The notes under the pieces are model-generated. The model was not told the origin of the DNA and did not search any database. It saw nothing but the letters and a program-made list of their open reading frames with translations. Shown piece after piece: positions 17,262-27,140 of a stretch of 64,000 bases of DNA. The stretch covers positions 2,914,001 to 2,978,000 of the forward strand of contig NZ_CP032549.1 in NCBI RefSeq assembly GCF_012221945.1, in the 5' to 3' direction. The position numbers and the translations under genes were made by a program. Position 1 is the first letter of the stretch. Every line of letters begins with the position of its first letter. This DNA is from Glutamicibacter mishrai. GTDB taxonomy: Bacteria; Actinomycetota; Actinomycetes; Actinomycetales; Micrococcaceae.

Positions 17262-18158
17262 CTAGAACTCTTCGCCGTGGGTGATGACGTTTGCGGCGCG
17301 TCCTACGATCTGGGGATCAGGGGAGCCGATCAGCTCGTGATCCTTGCCCTTGTAGTCAAACAGGTTCAGCACGTGGCGCATCGCCTGAAGCCGGGCGCGC
17401 TTCTTGTCGTTGGACTTCACCACCGTCCACGGAGCGTGATCGGTGTCGGTCTTCAAGAACATTTCCTTCTTGGCTTCCGTGTACTTGTCCCATTTATCCA
17501 GGGACTCAAGGTCCATGGGGGAGAGCTTCCACTGGCGCACCGGATCGATTCGCCGAATGGTGAAGCGAGTGAGCTGCTCGCTTGCGGAGACCGAGAACCA
17601 GAACTTCACCAAATCAATGCCCTCATCGACCACGAGCTTTTCGAAGAGCGGAGTCTGGTCGAGGAAGTGATCCACCTGCTCCGGGGTGCAAAAGCCCATG
17701 ACCCGTTCCACGCCGGCACGGTTGTACCAGGAACGGTCGAAGAGCACGATTTCGCCGGCTGAAGGGAAATGCTGCACATAGCGCTGGTAGTACCACTGGG
17801 TGGATTCGCGTTCGCTGGGTTTTTCCAACGCGACGACGCGGGCGCCACGAGGGTTCAGGTGCTCGGTGAAGCGCTTGATCGTTCCGCCTTTGCCTGCGGC
17901 ATCACGACCCTCGAAAACGATCATGATGCGCCGGCCGTTGGCCTTGACCCACTTCTGGAGTTTCAGAAGCTCGATTTGCAGGGCCCGCTTTTCAATCTCG
18001 TAGGTTTCGCGGTCGAGTTTCAGGTCATAGGGGTAGTCTTCGCGCCAGGTGTCAACGACGGTGCCGTCGGCGCGCAACAACAACGGATCATCGTCATCAT
18101 CGTCGAGTACCGAGTAACCACGGAAAGCGTCATCGAGCAGGGGCATTTCTACACTCAT
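17262..18158 (-). CDS. ppk2: Polyphosphate kinase 2
   Basis: A 298-residue PPK2-family kinase that transfers phosphate between polyphosphate and nucleotides. Walker A is GRDAAGKGG (84-92), and the Walker B and lid region is IVLFDRSWYNRAGVERVMGF (137-156). An acidic N-terminus (DDDDDD near residue 20) precedes the core. The single-domain class I/II form usually makes GTP or ATP from polyphosphate; direction and nucleotide are not determinable here. It lies 74 bases downstream of the M1 peptidase on the same strand and may be cotranscribed. Confidence 0.93.
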   Translation of the reverse strand: MSVEMPLLDDAFRGYSVLDDDDDDPLLLRADGTVVDTWREDYPYDLKLDRETYEIEKRALQIELLKLQKWVKANGRRIMIVFEGRDAAGKGGTIKRFTEHLNPRGARVVALEKPSERESTQWYYQRYVQHFPSAGEIVLFDRSWYNRAGVERVMGFCTPEQVDHFLDQTPLFEKLVVDEGIDLVKFWFSVSASEQLTRFTIRRIDPVRQWKLSPMDLESLDKWDKYTEAKKEMFLKTDTDHAPWTVVKSNDKKRARLQAMRHVLNLFDYKGKDHELIGSPDPQIVGRAANVITHGEEF

Positions 18159-18232
18159 AGTGGTAAGCCTAAAATTCGTGGATGAACTGATGATTAACGG
18201 ATTTTGAACTGGCCAGCAGACCGGCCGAACCT

Positions 18233-19534
18233 TCAGGCAGGAAAGCCCGGCAGTTCAAGATCGGTAAGCCAGGATTGCAGAATCTGGTCCACATCGACGC
18301 CGGAAGCATGCTTCTTCAGATGCTTCGTGAATTTCTTCGTATCAACGCTGCTGTGCTGGTAGCTCGCGGTCCAATCGCGAAGCATCTCGTAGAAGGCCTT
18401 CTCGCCTAGCGCAGTGAGCAATGCATACAGGGTCAGTGCCCCGCGCTTGTAGACACGATCATCGAACATGTCCTTTGGGCCCGGGTCCCCGATCTGCAGA
18501 TCCTGGGGCAGGGACTTGAGCTTCTCCCAGGCCGCGCGGGCACGCTGCTCGATCGGCATGACCCCGGCGTGCTCCGAGTACACCCACTCGCTGAAGCAGG
18601 CGAAGCCTTCGTTCAGCCAGATGTCCTTCCACCGCGAGGGAGTCAGCGAATTGCCGAACCACTGGTGCGCGAACTCGTGGGCGATCAGGCGCTGGGCTTC
18701 CCACTCCAGCGAAAGGTGATTGCGCCCGAAAATGCTCATTCCCTGGGCTTCCAAGGGAATCTCGAGTTCGTCGTCGACCACGACGATCTTGTAATTCTCG
18801 AAAGGGTAGGGGCCGAATTTGCGCTCGAAGATCTCGGCCATCTGGCTTTGCTTCGCGAAGGCTCCGCGCACCGGAAGATCATTACCTGGAACCGAGTAGG
18901 CCAGCAGATGGTGCCCGCGGTCAAAGGCGATTTCGATGTAGCGCCCGATCTGCAAGGTCGCCAGATAGGTGGCCATGGGCTCGCGCTGTTCGTACACCCA
19001 GGTATTGCGGCTGGCCGAGCGGCTGTGCGAGATCAAATCGCCATTGGCCACCACGCGGTAGCCCGCATCGGTGGACACCTCAAAACGGTAGGAGGACTTG
19101 TGGCTTGGATGGTCATTGCAGGGGAACCAGGTCGAAGCTCCCACCGGCTGGCCCGAAACGAGGATTCCATCGGTGAGCTCTTCCCAGCCCACCTCGCCCC
19201 ATTGCCCGTTATCGACGCTGGGGTTTCCGCCATAGCGCAGGTTCAATTCGATATGATCCCCGGCTTTGATCCGGCTCGGGGTCGAGATAACCACGCGGTG
19301 GTGCTTTTTGCTGACCGAGACCTTGCGTCCCTGGCAGGTGGCCTTGATGATCTTCAGCCCGTTGAGGTTCAACGGAATCTCGTTGAGATCTTCGAGTGCG
19401 CGAATGCGCAGCATGGCCCGGCCGTCGAGGTGGTTGCTCGCGAGCTTCACCACGAGGTTCACCTCGTAATGTTCCACGGTGTAGGTCGGGGAGCCGTAGT
19501 GCTTGGTGTACTCATCCAGTATGCGATGGTGCAT
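18233..19534 (-). CDS. M1 family zinc metallopeptidase (aminopeptidase)
   Basis: A 433-residue gluzincin. The zinc site is HEFAHQWFGN (286-295) with the third ligand Glu309 in LNEGFACFSEW, the standard HExxH-18-E spacing. The substrate N-terminus motif normally GAMEN appears as LEAQGMS (261-267), as in many short bacterial M1 enzymes. The N-terminal beta domain is complete but the long C-terminal helical domain of PepN is absent. No signal peptide is visible, so it should be cytoplasmic. It begins 12 bases after the NRPS-like gene stop and is very likely in its operon. Confidence 0.9.
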   Translation of the reverse strand: MHHRILDEYTKHYGSPTYTVEHYEVNLVVKLASNHLDGRAMLRIRALEDLNEIPLNLNGLKIIKATCQGRKVSVSKKHHRVVISTPSRIKAGDHIELNLRYGGNPSVDNGQWGEVGWEELTDGILVSGQPVGASTWFPCNDHPSHKSSYRFEVSTDAGYRVVANGDLISHSRSASRNTWVYEQREPMATYLATLQIGRYIEIAFDRGHHLLAYSVPGNDLPVRGAFAKQSQMAEIFERKFGPYPFENYKIVVVDDELEIPLEAQGMSIFGRNHLSLEWEAQRLIAHEFAHQWFGNSLTPSRWKDIWLNEGFACFSEWVYSEHAGVMPIEQRARAAWEKLKSLPQDLQIGDPGPKDMFDDRVYKRGALTLYALLTALGEKAFYEMLRDWTASYQHSSVDTKKFTKHLKKHASGVDVDQILQSWLTDLELPGFPA

Positions 19535-19546
19535 CGGTGCGTTGCC

Positions 19547-22500
19547 TCAGGCTTCCTGTGTGACGGGCTGCGTAAATTGTGTATCCGGGTTGATGTTCCA
19601 GCGTACTGCCGGATTGCCGCGCCAGTAGGTATTGGCAGGCAGAACCTCGCCGCGAAGGATCAAGCTGGCCGGGCCGGTGGTGGTGCCCTCGGAGATCTGC
19701 GCCGCTGGCAGGATCACGCTATGCGGGCCGAGCGTCGCCCCTGCTCCCAGGGTGACCGAGTCAATGGACATGATGCGGTCGTGGAACAGGTGGGTTTGCA
19801 GGACCGAACCGCGGTTGACCGTGGAGTGGTCCTCCAAGGTGACCAGGTCGGCTTCCGGCAGCCAGTAGCTTTCGCACCACACGCCATGGCCGATCTTGGC
19901 GCCCTGGGCGCGCAGGAACCAAACCAAGGCCGGGGTTCCGGAAGCGAGGCGGGCGAACCACTGGGCGCAAACCAGCTCGGTGAAGGAATCGACCATTTCT
20001 GTGCGCCAGATGAAGGAGCTCCACAGGGTGTGCTCGCCGGGGCGGATCGCACCGACCACCAGCCACTTGGCGGCGACCGCGATCACGGCAGCCAACGCGC
20101 CAGCGAGCACCAGCACCGCGCCGGAGAGCAGCATGCTGGCCCAAACGCTGGCGTAGGTGGCCAGGGCAGCCAGGGCCCACAGCACGCCACCGGCGATGGC
20201 CACGGTGGTGAAGACCGCCAGGGAACGGGTCAGCTCCCAGAAGGAACGCATGATCTTCAATTTCAGGGCCGGACGGTAGGTGCGCTCCGACTCGGCTTCC
20301 ACCGTGGTGCGGCGCAGCTTGTTCGGCGGGGAACCGATCCACGAGGTCCCGGCCTTCATCTTCTTCGGGGTGGCCGAGAGCACCGCGATCAGCGAACGCT
20401 TGGGCACGCGGCGCCCTGCATGCAGGATGCCGGAGTTGCCCAGGAAGGCCTTCTTGCCCACGCGCACCGGTGCGATATGCATCCAGCCTCCGCCGAGTTC
20501 GTAGGAGGCCACCATGGTGTCGTCGGCCAAGAAGGCGCCGGAGGAGATGGTGGTCATCTTCGGGATCAGCAGGACCGTGGAAATCTCCACATCGCGTCCC
20601 ACCTTGGCTCCCAAGAGGCGAAGCCAGATCGGGGTGAACAGCGAAGCGTACAGCGGGAAGAGCTGATCGCGGGCGGTATCCAGGACCCGCTCGGTCGCCC
20701 AGGCCTGCCAGCCCACGCGCGAGGTGACCTGATGCCATCCTTCGACCAGGCCGATCGACAGCAAGCGCACCACGAGGATGGTCAGGATCATGCTCGACAG
20801 GAACCAAACCAGCGCCGCAACGATCACAGCCGGGATGAAGCGCCAGCCGATTTCTGCCAGCGACTGGGCTGGCCGCAGGATCGGGGCGACCGAGAGGAAG
20901 GCGAGAACCACGGGGATCCACTGCCACAGGTTCAACAGGATCGAGGCGATGCCGGCGAGCACGCGAGGCAGCTTGCGGTAGGCCGGTTCTGCCTCGGGCC
21001 ACTTGGGCTTGGCCTTGGCCTGCCGGATCGCAGGGGAGCCGGCGTACCGGGAGTTCCCGCGGGCGCTTCCGTAGACCGCCGAACCGGCCTCGACGATCGT
21101 GTCATCGCCGATCATCGCTCCGGGGACCAGGGTGCTGCGCGCGCCGATCGACGCGCGGGCGCCAACCTCGATGGCGCCGACGTGCAGCTTGTCGCCGTCA
21201 ATCCAGTAGCCGCTGACATCCACCTCGGGTTCGATGGTGGCGCCCGGGCCCACGGTGAGCATTCCGGTCACCGGCGGCAGGGTGTGCAAGGTGGCGGTGC
21301 GGTCGATCTTCGCGCCGAGCATGCGGGCGTACCAAGGCAGCAGCGGCGCGCTGGAGAGCGAAATCGGGTCCACCACATCGGCTACGTGCTGAGCCAGCCA
21401 CAGGCGCAGGTGGACCGAACCGGAGCGCGGATAGATTCCAGGTTCCAGCCCGCGCAGCAGCAGCTTGTTGGCCAGGATGGACAGGGTCATGCGCCCGATC
21501 GGGGTGACGAAGAGAAGCCATAATCCGGCGATCACGTACCACGGGGTGGGCAAGGGGTCTTCGAAAACGCCCATGGCCACCAGGGCCACGTGCCCGATCA
21601 TCAAATAGGTGAACCAACGCAGCCCGGAAAGGATGAACAGCGGGAAGGCCACCAGGGTCTGCGCCAATTGGGTGATGCGCTTGGTGCGCGCCACGGTACG
21701 CGGTTCCACCGGTTCGCTGGTGGCCTGCTGCCCGCCGAGGAATTCAACCAGGGCCCCGAAGCGCGGGTAGTCATAGAGTTCGGCCACTGTCAGATCCGGA
21801 TAGCGCACGCGCAAGGCGGAGACGAGCTGGGCGGCCGAGAGGGAACCGCCGCCGGCGGCGAAGAAGTCGGCGTCCAACCCGGATACGGGTGCGCCGAGGG
21901 CTCCCTGCCATGCTTCGGCAATGAATTCTCCCACCTCATCCAGTGGCGGCAGCTCGCCGGAGGAGTCGTTCTGCTCGGTGCCGGGCAGCGGCCAGGGCAG
22001 GGCATTGCGGTCGACCTTGCCGCTGGTTTTCATCGGCAGGTTGTCCATGACGGCCAGGATCGGCACCATGGGCGCCGGCAGGTCCTCCAGCAAGGCGGTG
22101 CGGGCCGCGGACAAATCGTAGTCTTCAGGCGCCTGGAGGTAGCCGACCAGGATCTTGTTTCCGGTGGCGGTTTCGCGCACGGCCACCGCGCCGGCGGAAA
22201 CCCCGGCCAGGGAGTTGAGCGCGGCATCGATTTCGCCCAGCTCGATCCGTCGGCCGCCGATCTTCACCTGGTCATCAACACGGCCGATGAAGATCAGGCC
22301 TTTGCTGTCATTGACCACCATGTCGCCGGAACGGTAGGCGCGCTCCCAGCCCAAGGTGGGCATCGGCGCGTACTTTTCGGCGTCCTTCTCTGGATCCAGG
22401 TAGCGGGCCAAGCCCACGCCGCCGATGATCAGCTCGCCGGATTCGCCCTCGGCCACTGGAATGCCTTCGGGGTCGACCACGGCCAGATCCCAACCGGCCA

Positions 22501-23482
22501 GCGGCAAGCCGATGCGCACCGGGAGGCTGCCGTCCATGGTGGCGCCGCAGGCCACCACGGTCGCTTCGGTAGGTCCGTAGGTATTCCAGACTTCGCGGCC
22601 CTCGGTAGCCAGGCGGCCGGCTAGTTCTGGCGGGCAGGCCTCGCCACCGAAAATCAGCAGCCGCACCGAGTCCAGGGCCTGGGCTGGCCACAGGGCGGCC
22701 AAGGTGGGGACGGTGGAGACCGCGGTGATCGAGCGGGAAATCAGCCAAGGGCCAAGGTCCATGCCGCTGCGCACCAGGGCGCGCGGGGCAGGCACCAGGC
22801 AGGCGCCATTGCGCCAGGCGATCCACATTTCCTCGCAGGAGGCGTCGAAGGCGACCGAGAGCCCGGCCAGGACCCGGTCGGTGGTGTTCAGCGGGTCGTT
22901 GGCCAGGAACATTTGAGCTTCGGCATCAACGAAGGCCGCCGCGGAACGATGGGAGACCGCAACGCCCTTGGGCTTGCCAGTGGAGCCGGAGGTGAAGATG
23001 ATCCAGGCATCATCGGCCAGGTTCGGCAGGCGCGGGGAAGCGAAAGGCTTGGGCCGCGCAGTATCCACCACGATGGTGTCTATGCCCTTGACGACGCCGG
23101 CCACCTCGGCTTCGGTGAACACCGTTTTGGCTCGCTCGTCGGGATCGTCCGCATCCACCGGGACATAGGCGGCCCCGACCCAGATGATGGCCAGGATCCA
23201 CTCGTAGAGGTGGCGTGTGCCCGATTCAACGCGCACGCCGATGCGGTCGCCGGCACCGAGCCCGTGCTCGTGCAGGCGGCGGGCCTTGGCCTTGACCTCC
23301 CTGACGAGCTCGGCATAGCTTTCGGTGCGCTCGCCGTCATCGATGGCGGGCGCGTCAGGGTGGGCCTCGGCGGTGGCCTGCAGGATGTCTACCAGCGTGC
23401 GGGCGGCCGGGGCCAGGGCACCGGAAGGAAACTGGGGGGTGTAGATTTCTTGATCCGGCGCAGGAGTTTGATCGTTGTCCAT
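19547..23482 (-). CDS. Pls/PosA-type NRPS-like synthetase with membrane and LbH domains
   Basis: A protein of about 1,311 residues. Residues 25-500 form a full adenylation domain: FTSGSTGKPKG (163-173), NTYGPTEATV (300-309), YRSGDM (383-388), GRVDDQVKIGGRRIELGEID (400-419), MKTSGKVDRNAL (484-495). A carrier domain follows with FFAAGGGSL; Ser547 takes phosphopantetheine. The remainder alternates membrane segments (from about 603) with three hexapeptide left-handed-helix domains (about 720-810, 990-1090, 1195-1305), as in poly-lysine synthetase relatives. There is no condensation or thioesterase domain. The start is uncertain: ATG 23482 or 23497; TTG 23551 is unlikely. The amino acid used is unknown. 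Confidence 0.88.
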   Translation of the reverse strand: MDNDQTPAPDQEIYTPQFPSGALAPAARTLVDILQATAEAHPDAPAIDDGERTESYAELVREVKAKARRLHEHGLGAGDRIGVRVESGTRHLYEWILAIIWVGAAYVPVDADDPDERAKTVFTEAEVAGVVKGIDTIVVDTARPKPFASPRLPNLADDAWIIFTSGSTGKPKGVAVSHRSAAAFVDAEAQMFLANDPLNTTDRVLAGLSVAFDASCEEMWIAWRNGACLVPAPRALVRSGMDLGPWLISRSITAVSTVPTLAALWPAQALDSVRLLIFGGEACPPELAGRLATEGREVWNTYGPTEATVVACGATMDGSLPVRIGLPLAGWDLAVVDPEGIPVAEGESGELIIGGVGLARYLDPEKDAEKYAPMPTLGWERAYRSGDMVVNDSKGLIFIGRVDDQVKIGGRRIELGEIDAALNSLAGVSAGAVAVRETATGNKILVGYLQAPEDYDLSAARTALLEDLPAPMVPILAVMDNLPMKTSGKVDRNALPWPLPGTEQNDSSGELPPLDEVGEFIAEAWQGALGAPVSGLDADFFAAGGGSLSAAQLVSALRVRYPDLTVAELYDYPRFGALVEFLGGQQATSEPVEPRTVARTKRITQLAQTLVAFPLFILSGLRWFTYLMIGHVALVAMGVFEDPLPTPWYVIAGLWLLFVTPIGRMTLSILANKLLLRGLEPGIYPRSGSVHLRLWLAQHVADVVDPISLSSAPLLPWYARMLGAKIDRTATLHTLPPVTGMLTVGPGATIEPEVDVSGYWIDGDKLHVGAIEVGARASIGARSTLVPGAMIGDDTIVEAGSAVYGSARGNSRYAGSPAIRQAKAKPKWPEAEPAYRKLPRVLAGIASILLNLWQWIPVVLAFLSVAPILRPAQSLAEIGWRFIPAVIVAALVWFLSSMILTILVVRLLSIGLVEGWHQVTSRVGWQAWATERVLDTARDQLFPLYASLFTPIWLRLLGAKVGRDVEISTVLLIPKMTTISSGAFLADDTMVASYELGGGWMHIAPVRVGKKAFLGNSGILHAGRRVPKRSLIAVLSATPKKMKAGTSWIGSPPNKLRRTTVEAESERTYRPALKLKIMRSFWELTRSLAVFTTVAIAGGVLWALAALATYASVWASMLLSGAVLVLAGALAAVIAVAAKWLVVGAIRPGEHTLWSSFIWRTEMVDSFTELVCAQWFARLASGTPALVWFLRAQGAKIGHGVWCESYWLPEADLVTLEDHSTVNRGSVLQTHLFHDRIMSIDSVTLGAGATLGPHSVILPAAQISEGTTTGPASLILRGEVLPANTYWRGNPAVRWNINPDTQFTQPVTQEA

Positions 23483-23685
23483 GATGAACGGATCCATCCC
23501 TTCACTTAACTGCGTAAATGGTCTTCGGGGCGCTGGGGGAGTGCGTCCCAAAAGGGAAATGGATGCTGGAGGGGGCGGATCGAGGATCCAACAGCTATTT
23601 AATACTGCTTTGATGAAGCACAGAGGCTGTCTTGGCTGAATTGTCGGCTAAGTCTCATAGGTTTCGCTACTGCTACGCCGAAGGC

Positions 23686-23716
23686 CCGGGGCACCGTGCT
23701 CGATGTTGTGCCCCGG
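23686..23716 (-). terminator. Terminator after the quinone oxidoreductase gene
   Basis: CCGGGGCAC pairs with GTGCCCCGG. The hairpin lies 16 bases past the stop of the oxidoreductase gene and separates it from the NRPS-like gene; no strong T-run. Confidence 0.6.
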
Positions 23717-23731
23717 ACGTGAAACTGCTAG

Positions 23732-24700
23732 TTATGGCAGCAAAATGACTTTGCCGGTGGTGGCGCGCGATTCCAGCGCGGCGTGGGCGGCACCTGCCTC
23801 GGCCAGCGGGTATTGGGCACCGATGCGCACATCGATCTTTCCGGTGGCCACCCAGCCGACCATATCCCCGAAGCGCCAATGCATCTCCTGCTGCGAGGTC
23901 AGGAAGTCCGCGAGCTTCGGGCGGGTGACCGTCAACGATCCGCCGGCGTTCAGGCGCTGCAGGTCGAAGGGAGGCACCTGGCCACTGGCTCCGCCGAAGA
24001 GCACCAGCGTGCCGCGGCGGCGCAGGGCCGCCAGCGAGGTCTCGAAGGTGTCCTTGCCGATGCCGTCGTAGACCGCGTTGACCCCTTTGCCGCCGGTGAC
24101 TTTCTCGACCGTGTCGGCGACCTGGTCGTAGTCCACCACGTAATCGGCCCCGGCTGCCTTGGCCAGGTCCTTCTTCTCCTGGGTGGAAGCGGTGGTGATG
24201 ACGGTAGCGCCCTTGAGCTTGAGCAGCTGGGTGAGGATCAGCCCTACGCCGCCAGCGCCTGCGTAGGTGAGGATGACATCGCCTTCGTGCACCATGTAGC
24301 TGGAGTGGACCAGGTAGTGGGCGGTCATGCCCTGCAGCGGCAAGGCGGCGGCGATGTGCAGGTCCACGGAGTCGGGGACCTTGGCGGTCAGGTCGGCATC
24401 AACCAGGGCATACTGCGAGTAGCCGGCCTCGCCGGAGGCGGTGGCCACGCGATCGCCCAACTTGAAGTTCTGGACGCCTTCGCCGATCTGTTCGACCACG
24501 CCGGCGAATTCGGAACCGGGGACGAAGGGGTAGTCCACGGTGTAGACGCCGCTGCGCTGATAGGTTTCGATGAAGTTCACGCCGGTGGCCGCGACCTTGA
24601 CCAGCAGCTGGCCGGGTCCCGGGGCAGGGACCGGGATGCTGGTTTGCTCTAATCCGGTGGCGTCGGTGGGTTCGTTGACCACGATGGCTTGTTGCTGCAT
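23732..24700 (-). CDS. Zinc-independent quinone oxidoreductase (MDR family)
   Basis: A 322-residue medium-chain dehydrogenase/reductase. The N-terminal GroES-like domain contains VAATGVNFIETYQRSGVY and FVPGSEFAGVV, the quinone-oxidoreductase signature. The Rossmann fold has YAGAGGVGLILTQL (about 145-158). The cysteines that bind zinc in alcohol dehydrogenases are absent. Such enzymes reduce quinones with NADPH by one or two electrons. It is a single-gene unit, upstream of and parallel to the NRPS-like gene but separated by a hairpin. Confidence 0.9.
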   Translation of the reverse strand: MQQQAIVVNEPTDATGLEQTSIPVPAPGPGQLLVKVAATGVNFIETYQRSGVYTVDYPFVPGSEFAGVVEQIGEGVQNFKLGDRVATASGEAGYSQYALVDADLTAKVPDSVDLHIAAALPLQGMTAHYLVHSSYMVHEGDVILTYAGAGGVGLILTQLLKLKGATVITTASTQEKKDLAKAAGADYVVDYDQVADTVEKVTGGKGVNAVYDGIGKDTFETSLAALRRRGTLVLFGGASGQVPPFDLQRLNAGGSLTVTRPKLADFLTSQQEMHWRFGDMVGWVATGKIDVRIGAQYPLAEAGAAHAALESRATTGKVILLP

Positions 24701-24820
24701 GATGCGTTGCTCCTGAAATACGCGGTGTCCCGGGGTGCTCGGGCGGGTCTCTACCGCCAGTTTAGGACTTCGCCCGCGATGGCGGGGGCAGGGCCGGATG
24801 GATGTCGGGTTACGTGACGA

Positions 24821-24875
24821 AGTATTTTATGAATATTTATTAGCGTGCGTGAATATTTCGCGATAGAATCTGGTC
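24821..24875 (+). promoter_or_regulatory. argC promoter with two ARG boxes, leaderless
   Basis: Two ARG-box-like sites sit in tandem: ATGAATATTTATTA (24829-24842) and GTGAATATTTCGC (24849-24861), matching the ArgR consensus TGAATWWWWATTCA in their left halves and spaced about two helical turns apart. The -10 box TAGAAT (24864-24869) lies six bases before the argC ATG, so the transcript probably starts at the A of the start codon. No Shine-Dalgarno sequence is present. The repressor is encoded in the operon (argR). Confidence 0.75.
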
Positions 24876-25907
24876 ATGACGATTTCAGTAGCTGTCTCCG
24901 GCGCCAGCGGATACGCCGGCGGTGAGGTCCTTCGCATCCTTGCGGCCCATCCAGAAGTAGAGATTGGCGCGATCACCGCGCACTCCCAGGCCGGGCAGCG
25001 ACTCGGTTCGATCGCGCCGCACCTGCACGCGCTCGCCGACCGCGTTCTGGTCGACACCACCGTGGAAAACCTTGCCGGACACGACGTCGTGTTCCTGGCC
25101 CTGCCGCATGGCACCTCGGCCGCCGTCGCCGCGGCCCTGCCCGAAAACACCCTGGTCATCGACGCCGGCGCGGACCACCGCCTTGAATCCGCCGCCGCCT
25201 GGGAAAAGTTCTATGGTTCGGCACACGCCGGATTCTGGCCCTATGGCTTGCCCGAGCTTCCTGGCCAGCGCGAGAAGCTGGTCGGCACCAAGCGCGTTGC
25301 CGTCCCCGGCTGCTACCCAACCGGCGGCCAGCTGGCCTTGGCCCCGGGCTTCGGCGCGGGACTGCTCGAAGCCGACGACGTGGTCATCGTGTCAGCCTCC
25401 GGCACCTCCGGGGCCGGCAAATCGTTGAAGCCCAACCTGCTGGGCAGCGAAGTCATGGGCTCGATGAGCACCTACGGCGTGGGTGGTATCCACCGCCACA
25501 TCCCGGAAATGGAGCAGGGCTTTTCCAAGCTGGCCGGAGAACCGGTCACCGTGTCCTTCACGCCGACCCTGGCTCCGATGCCCCGCGGCATCCTGACCAC
25601 CGCTACCGCAAAGGTCAAGGCCGGCGTGAGCGAAGCACAGCTGCGCGCCGCCTGGGAACAGGCCTACGCCGACGAGCAATTTGTGCACCTGCTGCCCGAA
25701 GGCCAATGGCCAACCACCGGCGCGGTCCAAGGCTCCAACCACGTCCAGCTCCAGCTGGCCTTCGACACCCACGCCAACCGCGTGATCGTCACCGCCGCGC
25801 TGGATAACCTCACCAAAGGCACCGCAGGTGCCGCAGTCCAGTCGATGAACATCGCCCTGGGCCTGCCAGAAAATACCGGATTGCTCATGCAAGGAGTCGC
25901 ACCGTGA
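24876..25907 (+). CDS. argC: N-acetyl-gamma-glutamyl-phosphate reductase
   Basis: The 343-residue enzyme of the third arginine step, reducing N-acetylglutamyl phosphate to the semialdehyde with NADPH. The nucleotide-binding start is [19 protein letters not shown], and the catalytic cysteine is Cys146 in [18 protein letters not shown] and [10 protein letters not shown] are further conserved segments. The ATG appears to be the first base of the mRNA. The stop overlaps the argJ GTG start by four bases. Confidence 0.97.
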   Translation: MTISVAVSGASGYAGGEVLRILAAHPEVEIGAITAHSQAGQRLGSIAPHLHALADRVLVDTTVENLAGHDVVFLALPHGTSAAVAAALPENTLVIDAGADHRLESAAAWEKFYGSAHAGFWPYGLPELPGQREKLVGTKRVAVPGCYPTGGQLALAPGFGAGLLEADDVVIVSASGTSGAGKSLKPNLLGSEVMGSMSTYGVGGIHRHIPEMEQGFSKLAGEPVTVSFTPTLAPMPRGILTTATAKVKAGVSEAQLRAAWEQAYADEQFVHLLPEGQWPTTGAVQGSNHVQLQLAFDTHANRVIVTAALDNLTKGTAGAAVQSMNIALGLPENTGLLMQGVAP

Positions 25908-27118
25908 GTCTCGCCTACACCAGCACCCACCCGTCAGCCGCCGCAACCGGCGTCACCGCCCCGGCAGGATTCACGGCGGCCGGCGTGCCGGCAGGCCTGA
26001 AGTCCACCGGCAAGAACGACGTCGTCCTGGTCAAGAACCTCGGCCCGCAGTTCACCGCAGCCGGGGTCTTCACCTCCAACCGCGTGGCCGCTGCCCCGGT
26101 GCACTGGTCCAAGCAGGTGCTCGCCGACGGCCGCATTGACGCGGTTCTGCTGAATTCCGGCGGCGCCAACGCCTGCACCGGTCCCGAAGGATTCGGCAAC
26201 ACCCACCGCAGCGCCGAATACGCCGCTGAGCTCCTGGGCATCTCCGCATCCGACGTGGCTGTGGCCTCCACCGGGTTGATCGGCGTCCAGCTGCCCATGG
26301 ACAAGTTGCTGCCCGGCGTGAAAGCCGCAGCAGAGCTGATGGCCGATGACCAGAACTCCGCCGATGCGGCCGCAGCCGGCATCATGACCACCGACACCGT
26401 GCCGAAGCTGGTCTCCCGCCTGGTGGGCCCGGATGGCTCCACCCAGGTCACCATCGGCGGCATGGCCAAGGGCGCGGGAATGCTCGCCCCGGCGCTGGCC
26501 ACCATGCTCGTGGTGCTTACCACCGACGCGGTGCTTTCCTCCGATCAGGCCGACACCGCGCTGCGTGCCGCCACCGCCATGAGCTTTGACCGCGCCGACT
26601 CCGATGGCTGCATGTCCACCAATGACACCGTGCTGCTTCTGGCCTCCGGCGCCTCTGGCACCACCCCGGATATCGCTGAATTCACCGCTGCGCTTACCGA
26701 CGCCTGCTGCGAACTGGCCGCCAAGCTCATCGAGGATGCCGAAGGCGCCGATCACACCATCGCGATCCGCACCTACAACGCCGCCACCGAAGCCGACGCC
26801 CTGGAAGTCTCCAAGGCAGTCTCCCGCTCCAACCTAGTGAAGACCGCAGTGTTCGGCAAGGATCCGAACTGGGGACGGGTGCTCTCCGAAGTGGGCACCA
26901 CCAAGGCCGCCTTCGAAGCCGATCAGCTCAACGTGTCGATCAACGGCGTGATGGTCTGCAAGAACGGCGGGGTCGGCGAAGACCGCAACCTGGTCAGCCT
27001 CGAAGAGCGCAATGTGTCCATCGAGATCGACCTGAACGCGGGCAGCGAGGAAGCCACCGTGCTGACCAACGACCTGACCCACGACTACGTCCACGAAAAT
27101 TCCGCCTACTCCAGCTAG
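25904..27118 (+). CDS. argJ: Ornithine acetyltransferase/N-acetylglutamate synthase
   Basis: The 404-residue ArgJ recycles the acetyl group from N-acetylornithine to glutamate. It self-cleaves before Thr200 in [14 protein letters not shown], giving alpha and beta chains; the site is intact. [10 protein letters not shown] and [20 protein letters not shown] segments ([16 protein letters not shown] near 227-242) fit the family. The GTG start overlaps the argC stop (GTGA), implying coupling. Presence of argJ means the cyclic acetyl pathway is used. Confidence 0.97.
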   Translation: MSLAYTSTHPSAAATGVTAPAGFTAAGVPAGLKSTGKNDVVLVKNLGPQFTAAGVFTSNRVAAAPVHWSKQVLADGRIDAVLLNSGGANACTGPEGFGNTHRSAEYAAELLGISASDVAVASTGLIGVQLPMDKLLPGVKAAAELMADDQNSADAAAAGIMTTDTVPKLVSRLVGPDGSTQVTIGGMAKGAGMLAPALATMLVVLTTDAVLSSDQADTALRAATAMSFDRADSDGCMSTNDTVLLLASGASGTTPDIAEFTAALTDACCELAAKLIEDAEGADHTIAIRTYNAATEADALEVSKAVSRSNLVKTAVFGKDPNWGRVLSEVGTTKAAFEADQLNVSINGVMVCKNGGVGEDRNLVSLEERNVSIEIDLNAGSEEATVLTNDLTHDYVHENSAYSS

Positions 27119-27140
27119 GCTGCACCCGAGGAATCACCCC

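Noticed and set aside
18569..21523. 984-codon open frame on the plus strand
   Set aside because: It is antisense to the M1 peptidase and the NRPS-like gene, both of which have clear catalytic motifs. Long antisense frames are expected where third codon positions are G or C; the translation is rich in Gly, Arg, Gln and His and shows no family motif.
23483..23551. TTG start for the NRPS-like gene at 23551
   Set aside because: The added residues are unlike the family N-terminus, and no ribosome-binding site precedes the TTG.
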